Part shown: piece after piece, positions 44,202 to 54,510 of the stretch
Numbering within the stretch: the first letter of the stretch is position 1
Layout: the number at the start of each line of letters is the position of its first letter
Source: Methylobacillus methanolivorans
Lineage (GTDB): Bacteria; Pseudomonadota; Gammaproteobacteria; Burkholderiales; Methylophilaceae
Direction: 5' to 3'
Length of the DNA stretch: 64,000 bases
Assembly (NCBI RefSeq): GCF_020531845.1
Contig: NZ_JAJAVF010000004.1
Location: forward strand, 101,856 to 165,855
Program-made: the position numbers and the translations under genes
Notes under the pieces: model-generated
Seen by the model: the letters and a program-made list of their open reading frames with translations, nothing else
Told to the model about the DNA's origin: nothing
Database searches by the model: none

Positions 44202-44837
44202 TTACTTGGCGCCGCCGCTCTTTTCCTTGCGCACGTTCTCGATTAGATAGTCAGCAACTTGCAGCACGTTCTGATTGCCGCCCGCCATCGAGCTGGAGGT
44301 AATGTAACGACCATCAATCACCAATGCTGGCACGCCCGTGGCGCCGGAGTCGCGGAACACATTCATGGCGCGCACAATATTGTTGTTGGTAGAGAAGGAT
44401 TTGAAAGCTTCTTCCACTTTTGTACGATCCTGGCCGCCTTGCTTGGTGATCCAGTCAATCAATTGAGCTTCGGAAGCTGGGTTGACGTTACGAGCCTTGT
44501 GGATGGCATCGAACAGTTGAGTGTGCAGCTTGTCGGTGAGATTGAGCGCTTCAAGGGCATAGAATGCCTTGCCAGCAGGTGCCCAGTCGGGACGTGGGAC
44601 GCCGGGTACTCGCTTGAAGTAGACATCTTGCGGTAGTTTCTTGACCCAGGTAGCCAGGCTTGACTCCAAATGGTAGCAATGCGGGCAGCCATACCAGAAG
44701 ATTTCCAGCACTTCGATCTTGGCCGGGTTATCAGTCTTGATGGTTTTTGCGGTCTGGTTGAAGTCATTACCCAGTTGCGGTTCTGCCATGACAGTTGCAG
44801 AGACCAGCAACATCAAGGCAGCGAGCAGCTTTTTCAT
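44202..44837 (-). CDS. dsbA: Periplasmic thiol:disulfide oxidoreductase DsbA
   Basis: A 211-residue protein with a signal peptide (ending VMA, about 18), a thioredoxin fold with an inserted helical domain and the active site FWYGCPHCYHLES (Cys-Pro-His-Cys). The cis-proline loop TGVPALVIDGRY is present. It introduces disulfides into exported proteins and is re-oxidised by DsbB. The gene lies 64 bases downstream of the SPOR gene on the minus strand, an arrangement common in betaproteobacteria. Confidence 0.95.
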   Translation of the reverse strand: MKKLLAALMLLVSATVMAEPQLGNDFNQTAKTIKTDNPAKIEVLEIFWYGCPHCYHLESSLATWVKKLPQDVYFKRVPGVPRPDWAPAGKAFYALEALNLTDKLHTQLFDAIHKARNVNPASEAQLIDWITKQGGQDRTKVEEAFKSFSTNNNIVRAMNVFRDSGATGVPALVIDGRYITSSSMAGGNQNVLQVADYLIENVRKEKSGGAK

Positions 44838-44901
44838 ATCTTGTCCTTACAATCGAATTGATAGAGTTAACGTAGAGAAGTCTGGTTGGGATGACACTGG
44901 C

Positions 44902-45510
44902 TTATTGCCCAGGTGAGTTCACCTTGATCAAATCTGCCTTGAAACCATTCTGCGCCAGATCAGACTTAGCATTGTTGATTTGGTTCAGGTCGGCAAACGG
45001 GCCAACGCGTACACGGTGCCATACGCCCTTGTCGGGGATGCTGGCGGTCTGCACGATGGCTTCCAGGCCCAGCAAGGCCAGCTTGGCCTTCATGTTGTCG
45101 GCTTCCTGTTCAGTCTGGAATGCGCCTACCTGGAGGAAGTAACTTTCCTGGGTTTGTGCCGGGGCCGGGTCGGCTTCCTTCTGCTTGATTTCCTGCTCCG
45201 TTACCTGGCTTTCGCTACCGGGTAGGATGGTATAAAAGTCGAAACGTGGTTTTTCGCTGCCGGCTTGAGCCTTGTTGGCCTCTGTTGGCTTGGTTTCTGC
45301 CTTGGGCAGTGCAATTTCATCAGGTTCCAGCTTGGTTTTGCCAGCCTTGTCGGCAAATGGGCTATCGCTCTTCATGACAACGATAGCAACGCCTACAGAA
45401 ATGCCGACGCCTAATAGCAGGCCCACCAGCAATCCGGTAAAAAATGGGCTGCCCTTGCTACTGCTGCTGGAGCTCGATTTGCGCTGCGCAGGCTTGTAAT
45501 CTCGACTCAC
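44902..45510 (-). CDS. SPOR-domain (FtsN-like) membrane protein
   Basis: A 202-residue protein: a basic, serine-rich cytosolic tail (QRKSSSSSSSKGS), one membrane span (about 24-46), a charged periplasmic linker and a C-terminal SPOR domain (YFLQVGAFQTEQEADNMKAK, at about 124 onward). SPOR domains bind denuded glycan at the septum, so it is probably a division protein. It sits between argS and dsbA, as often seen in this group. Confidence 0.92.
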   Translation of the reverse strand: MSRDYKPAQRKSSSSSSSKGSPFFTGLLVGLLLGVGISVGVAIVVMKSDSPFADKAGKTKLEPDEIALPKAETKPTEANKAQAGSEKPRFDFYTILPGSESQVTEQEIKQKEADPAPAQTQESYFLQVGAFQTEQEADNMKAKLALLGLEAIVQTASIPDKGVWHRVRVGPFADLNQINNAKSDLAQNGFKADLIKVNSPGQ

Positions 45511-45622
45511 GATATTTTCTCTTCCTCATTCATTCATGTCCTGGCAGGCCTTGCTTGGAGGCCTGCCTAGTGACTTGGGTGGCGATGGTTCCCCGTCAAC
45601 CATCATATTCTATCGTACAAAT

Positions 45623-47281
45623 TTACATCTTCTCTGGCGCACTCACGCCCAGCAGCGCCAGGCCATTGCGCAACACCTGGCGTGTGGCGCTGATAAGGGC
45701 CATACGGGCGGTGGTGAGGTCAGCATCCTCAACCAGGAACTTGTGAGCGTTGTAATAGCTGTGCAAGTCGCCCGCCAAGTCCTTGAGATAGGTAGCGACC
45801 ATATGTGGAGCCAGCTCTTGCGCGGCATTGGCGACTAACTCGGGGAATTCGCCCAGGCGTTGCATGAGCGTTGCTTCATGCTCGGTATCCAGCGGAGCCA
45901 GTTTTGCTTGTGACAAGCTGGCGATATTGCCGCCCCACTCGTTCAGCACGCTGCAAATGCGGGCATGGGCATACTGGATGTAATACACCGGGTTGTCGTT
46001 GCTTTGTGCACGGGCAAGATCGATGTCGAACACTAATTGGGAGTCGGCGCGGCGTGCGGCGAGGAAATAACGTGTGGCATCACAGCCCACTTCCTCGATC
46101 AGATCGCGCAAGGTGACGTAGCTGCCTGCACGCTTGGAGATTTTGACTTCTTCACCGCCGCGCATCACCGTGACCATCTGGTGCAATACGTATTCCGGCC
46201 AGCCTTGTGGAATGCCGACATTCAGCGCTTGCAAGCCAGCACGCACACGGGTGATAGTGCTGTGGTGGTCTGCGCCCTGTTCGTTGATAACGCGCTCAAA
46301 GCCACGCTGCCATTTGTCCAGGTGATAAGCGACATCCGGCACGAAATAAGTGTAGCCGCCTTCACGCTTGCGCATGACGCGGTCCTTATCATCGCCAAAA
46401 TCAGTAGTACGCAGCCAGAGGGCATCGTCCTGTTCGTAGGTATGACCGCTCTTGATCAGGTTGGCTACCGTGCTTTCTACCTTGCCATCGCTATAGAGTG
46501 CAGACTCTAGCGAGAAGACATCAAAATTGATCTGGAACGCCTTGAGGTCTAGGTCCTGCTCGTGGCGCAGGTAGGCCACGGCAAACTGTCGGATTGCATC
46601 GGGATTGTCAGCGTCACCTACGCCGGTCACTGCCTGATCGTCAGCGGTCACGGTTTCTTTTGCCATATAGGCGGCAGCGACATCGGCAATATAATGGCCG
46701 CGATAGCCTGCTTCCGGCCAGGCAGCGTGATCGGGTGTAATGCCCTTGCAGTGGGATTGCACGGAAACGGTCAGGTTATCGATCTGTGCACCGGCATCGT
46801 TATAGTAAAACTCGCGCGTGACGGCCCAGCCATTGGCGGCCAATAAGCGTGCAAGACAGTCTCCCACTGCCGCACCGCGGCCATGGCCCACATGTAATGG
46901 GCCTGTAGGGTTGGCAGAGACGAATTCCACTTGTATCTTGCGGCCCTGACCAACTTGATTGTGGCCGAATTGCGCACCTTGCTGCTGGATGTCGCGCACC
47001 ACAGCCTGCTTGGCGGCTGGGCTCAAGGTGAAATTGATAAAGCCAGCCCCGGCAATCTCCACCTTGGCAATATACTCGGAGGCAGGCAGTGCCTGGATCA
47101 GCGCTTCAGCGATGGCGCGTGGATTCTGGCGCAGGGGTTTGGCCAGCAGCATGGCCAGGTTGGTGGAAAAATCCCCATGCTGTGCATTCTTGGGACGTTC
47201 TAGCTGGATGGCGATAAGGCCTGCATCAGCATTGAGGCTGTTTGCGGCGACCTGTAGTAATTCGGTAAGATGTGCTTTCAA
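45623..47281 (-). CDS. argS: Arginyl-tRNA synthetase
   Basis: A 552-residue class I synthetase that charges tRNA-Arg. The HIGH-type motif appears as [12 protein letters not shown] (about 114-125) and the KMSK-equivalent loop as [12 protein letters not shown]. The N-terminal additional domain and C-terminal anticodon-binding DALR domain ([20 protein letters not shown]) are complete. The only usable start is TTG at 47281; no ATG or GTG lies between it and an upstream stop. It is divergent from priA across about 107 bases. Confidence 0.95.
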   Translation of the reverse strand: MKAHLTELLQVAANSLNADAGLIAIQLERPKNAQHGDFSTNLAMLLAKPLRQNPRAIAEALIQALPASEYIAKVEIAGAGFINFTLSPAAKQAVVRDIQQQGAQFGHNQVGQGRKIQVEFVSANPTGPLHVGHGRGAAVGDCLARLLAANGWAVTREFYYNDAGAQIDNLTVSVQSHCKGITPDHAAWPEAGYRGHYIADVAAAYMAKETVTADDQAVTGVGDADNPDAIRQFAVAYLRHEQDLDLKAFQINFDVFSLESALYSDGKVESTVANLIKSGHTYEQDDALWLRTTDFGDDKDRVMRKREGGYTYFVPDVAYHLDKWQRGFERVINEQGADHHSTITRVRAGLQALNVGIPQGWPEYVLHQMVTVMRGGEEVKISKRAGSYVTLRDLIEEVGCDATRYFLAARRADSQLVFDIDLARAQSNDNPVYYIQYAHARICSVLNEWGGNIASLSQAKLAPLDTEHEATLMQRLGEFPELVANAAQELAPHMVATYLKDLAGDLHSYYNAHKFLVEDADLTTARMALISATRQVLRNGLALLGVSAPEKM

Positions 47282-47388
47282 GGCGAGCGACGAGACGTGA
47301 ATAAAAGCACTATTTTAACCTACTGCAAGCTTGCACTGATATGCAATTGTCGAACTTCGTCATATAGATGGCAGATGATGGGGGGCGC

Positions 47389-49599
47389 ATGACCGAAAGC
47401 GCTCAGCATGCCACTATCCTCAAGGTTGCACTGGATGTTCCGCTCGATGGCGTTTTTGACTACAGAAGCGATTTGCCAGTGCAGGTCGGGCAACGCGTAG
47501 TGGTGCCGTTTGGCCCGCGCAAGCAAGTCGGTATCGTGGTCGATATTGCCGACAATAGCGATATCGCCCCGACCAAACTCAAATCCATTCTCCAGCATTT
47601 CAACCATGAACCTGTGCTCGATGGCGAGTTTTTCTCGCTGCTGAAATTCTGCGCAGATTACTACCAATATCCTTACGGGCAGGCCCTGCTTTCTGCCTTG
47701 CCCGCCCGTTTGCGGCAAACCGAACCTGCCCAAGCTCGGCAGCAGTTCTGCTATTGGCTGAATGAGGCAGGTCAATCTGCTGAGATCGACGCCATTCCTG
47801 CCCGGCAAATGGTGCAGCGACGTATTTTTACTGCTTTACGTGAAAGTGGTCGCCTGAGTGAGACCGAGCTATCCGAGTTGAGTCCGAGCTGGCGCAAAGG
47901 CTTGCTGGCACTGCGTGAGCAGGGGTGGATAGACGAGGAGCAAATCTACGCTGGCTTGAGCGCGACATTGCACGCCTCCAATGTGCAGCCTGAGTTGAAC
48001 GACGAGCAAGCCCATGCGGTGCAGAGCATTTTGCAGCAGCGGGAGAGGTTTAAACCATGGCTGCTGCACGGCATTACCGGCAGCGGCAAGACCGAGGTTT
48101 ATATTCGCCTGTTGCAGGCGGTGCTGGAGGGTAATCAGGATCAAGCCTTGGTCCTGGTGCCTGAAATCAACCTTACGCCGCAGCTGGAGGCACGTTTCCG
48201 TAGCCGTTTGCCGCAATACCCGCTAGTCACGCTGCATAGCAATCTTGGCGAGAGTGAGCGCTTGCAGAACTGGCGGCTGGCGCAAACTGGAGCCGCACGC
48301 ATTGTCATCGGCACGCGATTGTCGGTGTTTACGCCTTTGCCCCGCCTCAAGTTCATGATCGTGGACGAAGAGCATGATACTTCCTACAAGCAGCAGGACA
48401 GCATGCGCTACCATGCGCGCGATGTGGCCTTGGTGCGCGCGCAACGTCGCAATATTCCTATCGTGCTGGGTTCTGCTACTCCAGCGTTAGAAACCTGGCA
48501 TAACGCCCAGAGCGGTCGTTATGGCCTGCTCAGCATGCAGCAACGCGCTGTCAGCCAGTCACAATTGCCCCAGGTGAATTGTGTCGATGTCAGCCGGGTG
48601 CAGATGCAGGAGGGGCTGTCTCCTCCACTCATCAAGGCCCTGAAAACCCGCTTGCAGCGCGGTGAGCAAAGCCTGCTGTTTATCAACCGTCGTGGTTATG
48701 CGCCAGTGCTGCTATGCAATGCCTGTCACTGGATTGCGCCTTGCATGCGCTGTAGCAGCCGACTGGTCGTGCACTTGCGTCAGGGTTTTTTGCGGTGCCA
48801 CCACTGCGGGCACGAACAAAAGATCGTGCGCCAGTGCCCGAGCTGTGGCAATGCTGACCTGCACCCTACCGGGCATGGTACGCAACGGCTGGAAGAAACA
48901 CTGGCCAAGCTGTTGCCAGAGGCGCGTATTCTTCGGGTGGACCGCGACAGCACGCGCCGCAAGCATGCCTTAAGCGAGATGCTTTCAGCGGTGCATGCCG
49001 GTGAGGTGGATATCCTGGTGGGGACGCAAATGTTGGCCAAGGGCCATGACTTTCCCAATCTCACATTGGTCGGTGTGCTGGATACCGACAGTGCCCTTTT
49101 CAGCCCCGATTTTCGTGCGGCCGAACGCTTGTTTGCCCAACTCATGCAAGTGGCAGGGCGCGCGGGCCGTGCGGATAAGCCCGGTGAAGTGTTGATCCAG
49201 ACGACTTTCCCCGAGCACCAGTTATTCAATGCGCTGCGCAGTCAGGAATATGCCACCTATGCAGCTGGGCTCTTGCAGGAGCGCGAAATCGCCCAGTTCC
49301 CGCCCTATGAATTCCTAGCTTTGATCAAGGCCGAGGCCAATGAATACGGCCCTGTGCAGCGATTTTTGCAGTTTGCCGCGGATACGACCCGCGCAATGGC
49401 GACTGATGCCTTGGTCTATGACCCAATACGCCCGCAAATGGAGCGGCTGAAAGGTATGGAGCGCGGGCAGTTGCTGTTCCAAGCGACAACGCGACAGGCG
49501 CTTCAAATCGTCCTCAGGCAATTGGCACCGCAATTGCGTGCGCACCCGCTCAGCAACAAGATACGCTGGGCCGTAGATGTCGACCCGCAGGAGTTTTAG
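47389..49599 (+). CDS. priA: Primosomal replication protein N' (PriA helicase)
   Basis: A 736-residue replication-restart helicase. It has a 3'-BD domain at the start (LDVPLDGVFDYR), Walker A GITGSGKTEVY (about 226), DEEH box (VDEEHDTSYKQQ, about 325) and paired zinc-binding cysteines (CNACHWIAPCMRC, CHHCGHEQKIVRQCPSCG) at about 443-490. Conserved helicase motifs (GTQMLAKGHDFPN, QVAGRAGRADKPG) follow. I prefer ATG 47389, which has a GGGGG-type site; ATG 47368 in the same frame would add seven residues. Confidence 0.95.
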   Translation: MTESAQHATILKVALDVPLDGVFDYRSDLPVQVGQRVVVPFGPRKQVGIVVDIADNSDIAPTKLKSILQHFNHEPVLDGEFFSLLKFCADYYQYPYGQALLSALPARLRQTEPAQARQQFCYWLNEAGQSAEIDAIPARQMVQRRIFTALRESGRLSETELSELSPSWRKGLLALREQGWIDEEQIYAGLSATLHASNVQPELNDEQAHAVQSILQQRERFKPWLLHGITGSGKTEVYIRLLQAVLEGNQDQALVLVPEINLTPQLEARFRSRLPQYPLVTLHSNLGESERLQNWRLAQTGAARIVIGTRLSVFTPLPRLKFMIVDEEHDTSYKQQDSMRYHARDVALVRAQRRNIPIVLGSATPALETWHNAQSGRYGLLSMQQRAVSQSQLPQVNCVDVSRVQMQEGLSPPLIKALKTRLQRGEQSLLFINRRGYAPVLLCNACHWIAPCMRCSSRLVVHLRQGFLRCHHCGHEQKIVRQCPSCGNADLHPTGHGTQRLEETLAKLLPEARILRVDRDSTRRKHALSEMLSAVHAGEVDILVGTQMLAKGHDFPNLTLVGVLDTDSALFSPDFRAAERLFAQLMQVAGRAGRADKPGEVLIQTTFPEHQLFNALRSQEYATYAAGLLQEREIAQFPPYEFLALIKAEANEYGPVQRFLQFAADTTRAMATDALVYDPIRPQMERLKGMERGQLLFQATTRQALQIVLRQLAPQLRAHPLSNKIRWAVDVDPQEF

Positions 49600-49602
49600 C
49601 TG

Positions 49603-50667
49603 ATGTCCAGCAAGCGCATTGCTCTGGTGATGATAGTCCGCAATGAGGCCCGTTCAATAGCACGCTGCCTGCAAAGTGTCCGGCCCTGGGTGGACGAGAT
49701 GATCGTGCTGGATACGGGTTCTGATGATGACACGGTCAACATTGCCGAGTCGCTAGGTGCCAAAGTGCATTCCTTCATCTGGTGTCATGATTTTGCCGCC
49801 GCGAGGAATGCGGCCCTGGAGTTGTCTACCGCTGATTGGAACTTGGTGCTGGATGCGGACGAATGGATCATCTCCGGTGGCGAGGCGTTTGCCGCATTAC
49901 GGCACTGCAACGAGGAACTGATCGGTATATTGCGTCGGGACGATGAGGCCGAAGTGGACGGGGAGCTACAGGTTTCCAGTGTATGGATATCCCGCATCCT
50001 GCCGCGCCATGTGCGCTATGTAGGGCGTATTCACGAACAGCTGCTGTGTCCAGGGATGCAGAGGAGGCAACTGGAGCTGGTTGTCGGGCACGACGGTTAT
50101 TTAGAGCAGCACAAGGCGACCAAGCAAGGGCGCAACGAAGCTTTGCTGCGGGTTGAACTGGCGCTAAATCCGGAAGATCCCTATTTCAATTACCAACTAG
50201 GCAAGGAGCTGGAAGTTTATGCACGCTTTGCTGAAGCGGTAACATTTTACGAAAAGGCTTTGCTGCATACTGAGGCTGATGCAAACTGGCGTCACGATCT
50301 GGTCGTGCGCAGTTTGTTCAGTCTGAAAAAAGCTGGCAACTTCGAGCGGGCGCTTCATTTGGCAGAAGCAGAGATGCCGCATTGGCAGCATTCTCCCGAT
50401 TTCTTTTTTGCGCTTGGCGATGTCTTGCTTGACTGGGCCATTGCTGACCCAGCACAAGCAGAAGTCTTGTTGCCCATGATTGCCTCAAGCTGGGAAAGAT
50501 GCCTGGAAATCGGCGATAACCCCACCCTCAACAGCACAGTAATCGGCAGGGGAAGCTTCCTGGCGGCCAAGAACCTGCATGCTTTTTACCTTAGCTTGGG
50601 ACAGTCTGACCAAGCTGAATACTTTGCCAACCTTGAACGTGAGCTGCTGCGGCAACACAGTATTTAG
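49603..50667 (+). CDS. Family 2 glycosyltransferase with TPR-like C-terminus
   Basis: A 354-residue protein starting three bases after priA. The N-terminal GT-A domain has IALVMIVRNEARSIARCL, LDTGSDDDTVNIAE and the DxD-type LDADEW. After about residue 185 a helical region with TPR-like repeats follows (PYFNYQLGKELEVYARFAEA, VTFYEKALLHTEAD). This architecture occurs in enzymes transferring sugars to proteins or glycans. The acceptor is unknown. Confidence 0.88.
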   Translation: MSSKRIALVMIVRNEARSIARCLQSVRPWVDEMIVLDTGSDDDTVNIAESLGAKVHSFIWCHDFAAARNAALELSTADWNLVLDADEWIISGGEAFAALRHCNEELIGILRRDDEAEVDGELQVSSVWISRILPRHVRYVGRIHEQLLCPGMQRRQLELVVGHDGYLEQHKATKQGRNEALLRVELALNPEDPYFNYQLGKELEVYARFAEAVTFYEKALLHTEADANWRHDLVVRSLFSLKKAGNFERALHLAEAEMPHWQHSPDFFFALGDVLLDWAIADPAQAEVLLPMIASSWERCLEIGDNPTLNSTVIGRGSFLAAKNLHAFYLSLGQSDQAEYFANLERELLRQHSI

Positions 50668-50954
50668 TTCTTGCCGCATTTTTCAGGCTTGATAGTTTCG
50701 ATTTCCGAAGCGACACCCTTGTCATGCTCTACCTCGACACAAGCACCTACGACCAGTGGGCCTTGTTCTGGCTCAATATCTGTTTTCTCGGTGACTTCCA
50801 CCTGTTGACCGCTGATCGTCCATATCCCTAGGTTGCCAGCTGGGCGCGCATCAATACGTCCGACGAATTCTTTATCTGCGAGAGCGGGGGTGCTGACCAG
50901 CAATGTGCTAACAGTCAGCAGGGAAATGGTACTGAATAGATGGGAGAGCTTCAT
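50664..50954 (-). CDS. Small exported protein, DUF5666-like
   Basis: A 96-residue protein with a signal peptide ending ALA (about 26) and a short beta-barrel-like domain (FVGRIDARPAGNLGIWTISG, VVGACVEVEHDKG). The pattern of G-x-W-x-I-x-G, then V-G-x-x-V-x-V, resembles DUF5666. The stop overlaps the end of the glycosyltransferase gene by four bases, so the two are convergent. Function unknown. Confidence 0.7.
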   Translation of the reverse strand: MKLSHLFSTISLLTVSTLLVSTPALADKEFVGRIDARPAGNLGIWTISGQQVEVTEKTDIEPEQGPLVVGACVEVEHDKGVASEIETIKPEKCGKN

Positions 50955-51269
50955 GATGCATCCTTTCCAATGGTTGAGCTTGCATGAAACACAGCATAAC
51001 CATGGGGATTGAAGCGCCGTATCGGTATCAGGCTGATCTCGGTGTAGGAGTACTACCGGCAGGCTGACTTGCTAGTAAACATAGGCTGGCGATCGGAATA
51101 AGGGCGGTGCAGTATTATTGGCGGGATGTGTTTGATTCTACTGTTACTACTGACGGGCGGCGTTACCGAGCAAGCGGCAGGATGGTGAAGAGCCTGCGGG
51201 TATTCAGCTTGATTGATCTGTGGGAGTGACAGCATATCCCCGGGGTTGGCCCGGGGGATGGAGAGCTTA
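50955..51269. other. 315-bp gap without a convincing gene
   Basis: It holds the promoter side of the small exported gene (minus strand) and the hairpin at 51236-51259. A minus-strand frame over 51053-51400 shows no family features, overlaps the lipoprotein gene and is judged non-coding. Nothing else is recognised. Confidence 0.6.
51236..51259 (-). terminator. Hairpin downstream of the lipoprotein gene
   Basis: ATCCCCGGG pairs with CCCGGGGAT (one extra G) around a five-base loop, just past the lipoprotein stop. There is no T-tract, so it is a stem-loop terminator candidate only. Confidence 0.45.
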
Positions 51270-51521
51270 TTACTCGGACTTATGTTCTTCCTGATGTTCC
51301 GCAGCGGCTTCACGAGCCTTTTCGATGGCATCTTCAGCTGCATCCTTGGCTTCGTCAGCGGCTTCTTCGGCTTTATCAACCGCATGTTCTGCATGCTCAT
51401 GCGCTTGTTCTACGGCTTGTGCAGCGGCCGCTTCAACGTTCTCTTCCTCCTTGTTGCTACAACCTCCCAGCATTAGGCCAGCAAGGAAAATAGCAAGGAT
51501 GGATGTTGATCGTAATGTCAT
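51270..51521 (-). CDS. Small Ala/Glu/His-rich lipoprotein
   Basis: An 83-residue protein with a lipobox (LMLGGC, Cys at about 21). The mature part is one long, highly charged helix of repeating AxEAxE/DAAEDA type with several histidines (AHEHAEHAVDKAEEA). It is likely an outer-membrane-anchored helical spacer; the histidines may bind metal. It lies 20 bases downstream of the LysM/BON gene and is probably co-transcribed. Confidence 0.75.
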   Translation of the reverse strand: MTLRSTSILAIFLAGLMLGGCSNKEEENVEAAAAQAVEQAHEHAEHAVDKAEEAADEAKDAAEDAIEKAREAAAEHQEEHKSE

Positions 51522-51541
51522 TCTGGGTCTCCTGATTGAGG

Positions 51542-52018
51542 TTATTGAGGGATACGTAAGGTCTGGCCCGGATAGATCTTGTCCGGATGGTTGAGCATGG
51601 GCTTGTTCGCCTCAAAAATCTTCATGTAGGCATTAGCATTGCCATAATGTTCCTTGGCGATCTTGGACAAGGTGTCGCCACGTACTACTGTGTAAAACAC
51701 TGGGGCAGTTTCTGCGGCTGTGACCTTGAGGTTGTCCACAACCTCACTGACACCATTGATGTTGCCGCAGCAGAGCAGAATTTTTTCCTTGATTTCCTGT
51801 GTGGCAGCGGTGCCGCCGACGGTGACTTTACCTGTGGCACCGTCAAAATCCACTTGCAGACCTTCTGCATCCAATTCCATTTTGTGGATGTAGTTGAGAA
51901 TGGCTTGACTAGCGGTGGCATTAGCAGAGGTAACCGGATTCTCGGCTTTTGATTCAACAGTCGGGTGAGTGCCAAACAGTTTCTCGCCAGCGTCTTTGAT
52001 GAATGAAATCAAACCCAT
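51542..52018 (-). CDS. lysM: BON/LysM domain protein (Kbp/YgaU family)
   Basis: A 158-residue protein without a signal peptide. The N-terminus MGLISFIKDAGEKLF is the hallmark of this family. A BON domain (about 35-100; ILNYIHKMELDAEGLQVDFD) is followed by a LysM domain (about 108-157; YTVVRGDTLSKIAKEHYGN, GQTLRIP). E. coli Kbp binds potassium and supports growth in high K+. The GG-rich site AAGGAGATAAGC precedes the start. Confidence 0.92.
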   Translation of the reverse strand: MGLISFIKDAGEKLFGTHPTVESKAENPVTSANATASQAILNYIHKMELDAEGLQVDFDGATGKVTVGGTAATQEIKEKILLCCGNINGVSEVVDNLKVTAAETAPVFYTVVRGDTLSKIAKEHYGNANAYMKIFEANKPMLNHPDKIYPGQTLRIPQ

Positions 52019-52101
52019 TTGCTTATCTCCTTGTTGTTATGAAGTCGTGACAAACGAAACGCGCTAATAGTTCATCTTACTCTCATCTGCCGGGAGATAG
52101 C

Positions 52102-52134
52102 GGCCGCGATTGTCATTTTTTGTCAATCGCGGCC
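52102..52134. terminator. Strong perfect hairpin downstream of hemE
   Basis: GGCCGCGATTG pairs with CAATCGCGGCC around an 11-base loop (six T on the plus strand, six A on the minus). It lies eight bases past the hemE stop, between hemE and the LysM gene. No T-tract flanks the stem on the minus strand, so termination may be factor-aided. Confidence 0.6.
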
Positions 52135-52142
52135 AGTCTGAA

Positions 52143-53207
52143 TCAGAGATGATAATTGCGGCTGATGGCGTGCACGGCCTTGATCATTGCCTCGGCATTT
52201 TCGGGCGGTGTGAATTGCGTGATACCGTGACCAAGGTTGAACACATGGCCATTGCCTATGCCGTAATTGGCGAGGATGCGCGCGACTTCTTTTTCTACGG
52301 CTTCAGGCGTGGAGAGCAGGATAGCTGGGTCCATATTGCCTTGTAGCGCTACTTTGTTGCCAACGCGCTTGCGTGCCTCGCCAAGTGACACCGTCCAATC
52401 CAGTCCCAGCGCATCGGCACCGGTTTCTGTTTGAGCTTCCAGCCACAAACCGCCGCCCTTGGTGAAGACAATGCTGGGCACGGCGCGGCCATCGCTTTCC
52501 TTGGTGAGGCCGCTGACGATCTGCTTCATGTATTGCAGCGAGAACTCCTCATAAGCGTGATGAGAAAGCGCCCCGCCCCATGAGTCAAAGATCATGACCG
52601 CTTGTGCGCCAGCAGCAATCTGGGCATTGAGGTATTGCGTCACCGTCTGTGCAGTGATGCTGAGGATATGATGCAATAGTTCTGGCCGTGCATAGGCCAT
52701 TTGCTTGATGGTGAGGAAATCCGTGCCGCCGCGGCCCTCTACCATGTAGGTTGCCAGCGTCCAAGGGCTACCGGAAAAGCCGATGAGAGGAACACGTCCA
52801 TCCAGGGTGCGGCGAATCTGGCTGACGGCATCGGTGACATACTTGAGCTCAGTGCCAATATCGGGAACCGCCAGCTTGCGGATATCAGCCTCTTCGCGCA
52901 GGGGCCGCTCGAATTTTGGCCCCTCGCCTTCCTCGAAATATAAACCTAGCCCCATGGCATCAGGAATGGTGAGGATGTCGGAGAACAGGATGGCAGCATC
53001 CAGCGGGTAGCGATCCAGCGGTTGCATGGTCACTTCAGTCGCCAAGTCCGGGTTTTTGCACAAGTCAAGAAAACTACCCGCCTGTTTGCGCGTGGCGCGG
53101 TATTCAGGCAGGTAGCGCCCGGCCTGGCGCATCATCCAAACCGGTGTGTAAGGAGTGGACTGGCGTTGCAGTGCACGGAGGAAAACATCATTTTTCAATG
53201 TGGTCAT
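52143..53207 (-). CDS. hemE: Uroporphyrinogen decarboxylase
   Basis: A 354-residue cytosolic enzyme removing four carboxyl groups from uroporphyrinogen III to give coproporphyrinogen III in haem synthesis. Conserved parts are [17 protein letters not shown] (N-terminus), [19 protein letters not shown] and [16 protein letters not shown]. The ATG at 53207 is chosen; the frame runs ten codons further upstream without support. It lies 13 bases after hemL. Confidence 0.96.
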   Translation of the reverse strand: MTTLKNDVFLRALQRQSTPYTPVWMMRQAGRYLPEYRATRKQAGSFLDLCKNPDLATEVTMQPLDRYPLDAAILFSDILTIPDAMGLGLYFEEGEGPKFERPLREEADIRKLAVPDIGTELKYVTDAVSQIRRTLDGRVPLIGFSGSPWTLATYMVEGRGGTDFLTIKQMAYARPELLHHILSITAQTVTQYLNAQIAAGAQAVMIFDSWGGALSHHAYEEFSLQYMKQIVSGLTKESDGRAVPSIVFTKGGGLWLEAQTETGADALGLDWTVSLGEARKRVGNKVALQGNMDPAILLSTPEAVEKEVARILANYGIGNGHVFNLGHGITQFTPPENAEAMIKAVHAISRNYHL

Positions 53208-53220
53208 GGATAGTTCCTGA

Positions 53221-54501
53221 TTAACGCAAGCTGGCAAACACTTGGCGGGCGGCCTCTATGGTCTGGTTGATATCGGCTTCGCTGTGCGCGATCGACACAA
53301 AACCAGCCTCGAACGCGGATGGGGCCAGGTAAACCCCGTGCTCCAGCATGCCATGGAAGAAGCGGTTGAATGCTGCCTTGTCGCATTGCATTACCTCGGC
53401 AAAGCTATTGGGGCACTGTTCACTGAAGTAGAGGCCAAACATGCCGCCCACGTTTTGTGCACTGAAGGTAACGCCAGCATCGCGCGCTGCCTGCGCCAAG
53501 CCGTCAGTCAGCTGGCGTGTCTTGGCGGCTAGTTCGTCATGGAAACCTGGGCGTTGCAATTGTTGCAATGTCGCCAGGCCGGCAGCCACGGCAACAGGAT
53601 TGCCAGATAATGTCCCTGCCTGGTAGACCGGGCCTAACGGCGCGAGGAATGCCATGACATCGGCGCGGCCACCGAATGCGCCAACGGGCAGGCCACCACC
53701 AATCACCTTGCCTAGCGTGGTGAGGTCAGGTTTGATGCCAAACAGCTGCTGTGCGCCACCCAAGGCAACGCGGAAACCGGTCATCACCTCATCGAAAATC
53801 AGCAAGCTGCCGGATTGTGTGCATAAGGTGCGTAGTGCATCAAGGAACTCGCGGCTGGGATTCACCAGGTTCATGTTGCCTGCGACAGGCTCAAGGATGA
53901 CGCAGGCAATCTGGTCGCCAAGCTTGCTGAATAACTGTTCCAGCGCTGCAACATCATTGTATGGCAGGGTTAAAGTATGCGCTGCGAGTTCAGGAGGAAC
54001 GCCAGCAGAGCTGGGTTGGCCAAAAGTGAGTGCTCCGGAACCAGCCTTGACTAGCAATGAGTCGGCATGGCCATGGTAGCAACCCTCGAACTTGAGGATC
54101 TTGCTGCGATTGGTGAAGCCGCGTGCCAGGCGAATGGCGCTCATCGTGGCTTCTGTGCCGGAGCTGACCAGGCGCAGCTGCTCCATGCTCGGCACTAGGT
54201 GTGTAATGAGTTGCGCCATTTCCAGCTCCAGCGCAGTGGGTGCGCCGAAAGACAAGCTGTTGGCTGCTGTAGCTTGCACCGCAGCAATTACATCGGGCTG
54301 GGCATGGCCAAGGATCATCGGCCCCCAGGAGCCAACGTAATCAATATATTCCTTCCCATCTTCATCCCATAGTCGTGAGCCCAGGCCACGCTTGAAGAAT
54401 ACGGGGGTGCCGCCCACCGAGCCAAAAGCGCGTACTGGTGAATTCACGCCACCGGGGATCAGTGTCTGGGATTGCTCGAATAATTGCTGGTTTCTACTCA
54501 T
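53221..54501 (-). CDS. hemL: Glutamate-1-semialdehyde 2,1-aminomutase
   Basis: A 426-residue PLP enzyme making 5-aminolevulinate in the C5 haem pathway. The PLP lysine is in [18 protein letters not shown], and substrate-binding segments [18 protein letters not shown] and [13 protein letters not shown] are present. It sits between thiE and hemE. The thiD-thiE-hemL order is typical of several betaproteobacteria. Confidence 0.96.
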   Translation of the reverse strand: MSRNQQLFEQSQTLIPGGVNSPVRAFGSVGGTPVFFKRGLGSRLWDEDGKEYIDYVGSWGPMILGHAQPDVIAAVQATAANSLSFGAPTALELEMAQLITHLVPSMEQLRLVSSGTEATMSAIRLARGFTNRSKILKFEGCYHGHADSLLVKAGSGALTFGQPSSAGVPPELAAHTLTLPYNDVAALEQLFSKLGDQIACVILEPVAGNMNLVNPSREFLDALRTLCTQSGSLLIFDEVMTGFRVALGGAQQLFGIKPDLTTLGKVIGGGLPVGAFGGRADVMAFLAPLGPVYQAGTLSGNPVAVAAGLATLQQLQRPGFHDELAAKTRQLTDGLAQAARDAGVTFSAQNVGGMFGLYFSEQCPNSFAEVMQCDKAAFNRFFHGMLEHGVYLAPSAFEAGFVSIAHSEADINQTIEAARQVFASLR

Positions 54502-54510
54502 GGCCTGGCT

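Noticed and set aside
51053..51400. Minus-strand frame of 115 codons between the small exported gene and the lipoprotein gene
   Set aside because: It overlaps the lipoprotein gene out of frame, has low-complexity K/P/R-rich composition, no ribosome site and no family resemblance.
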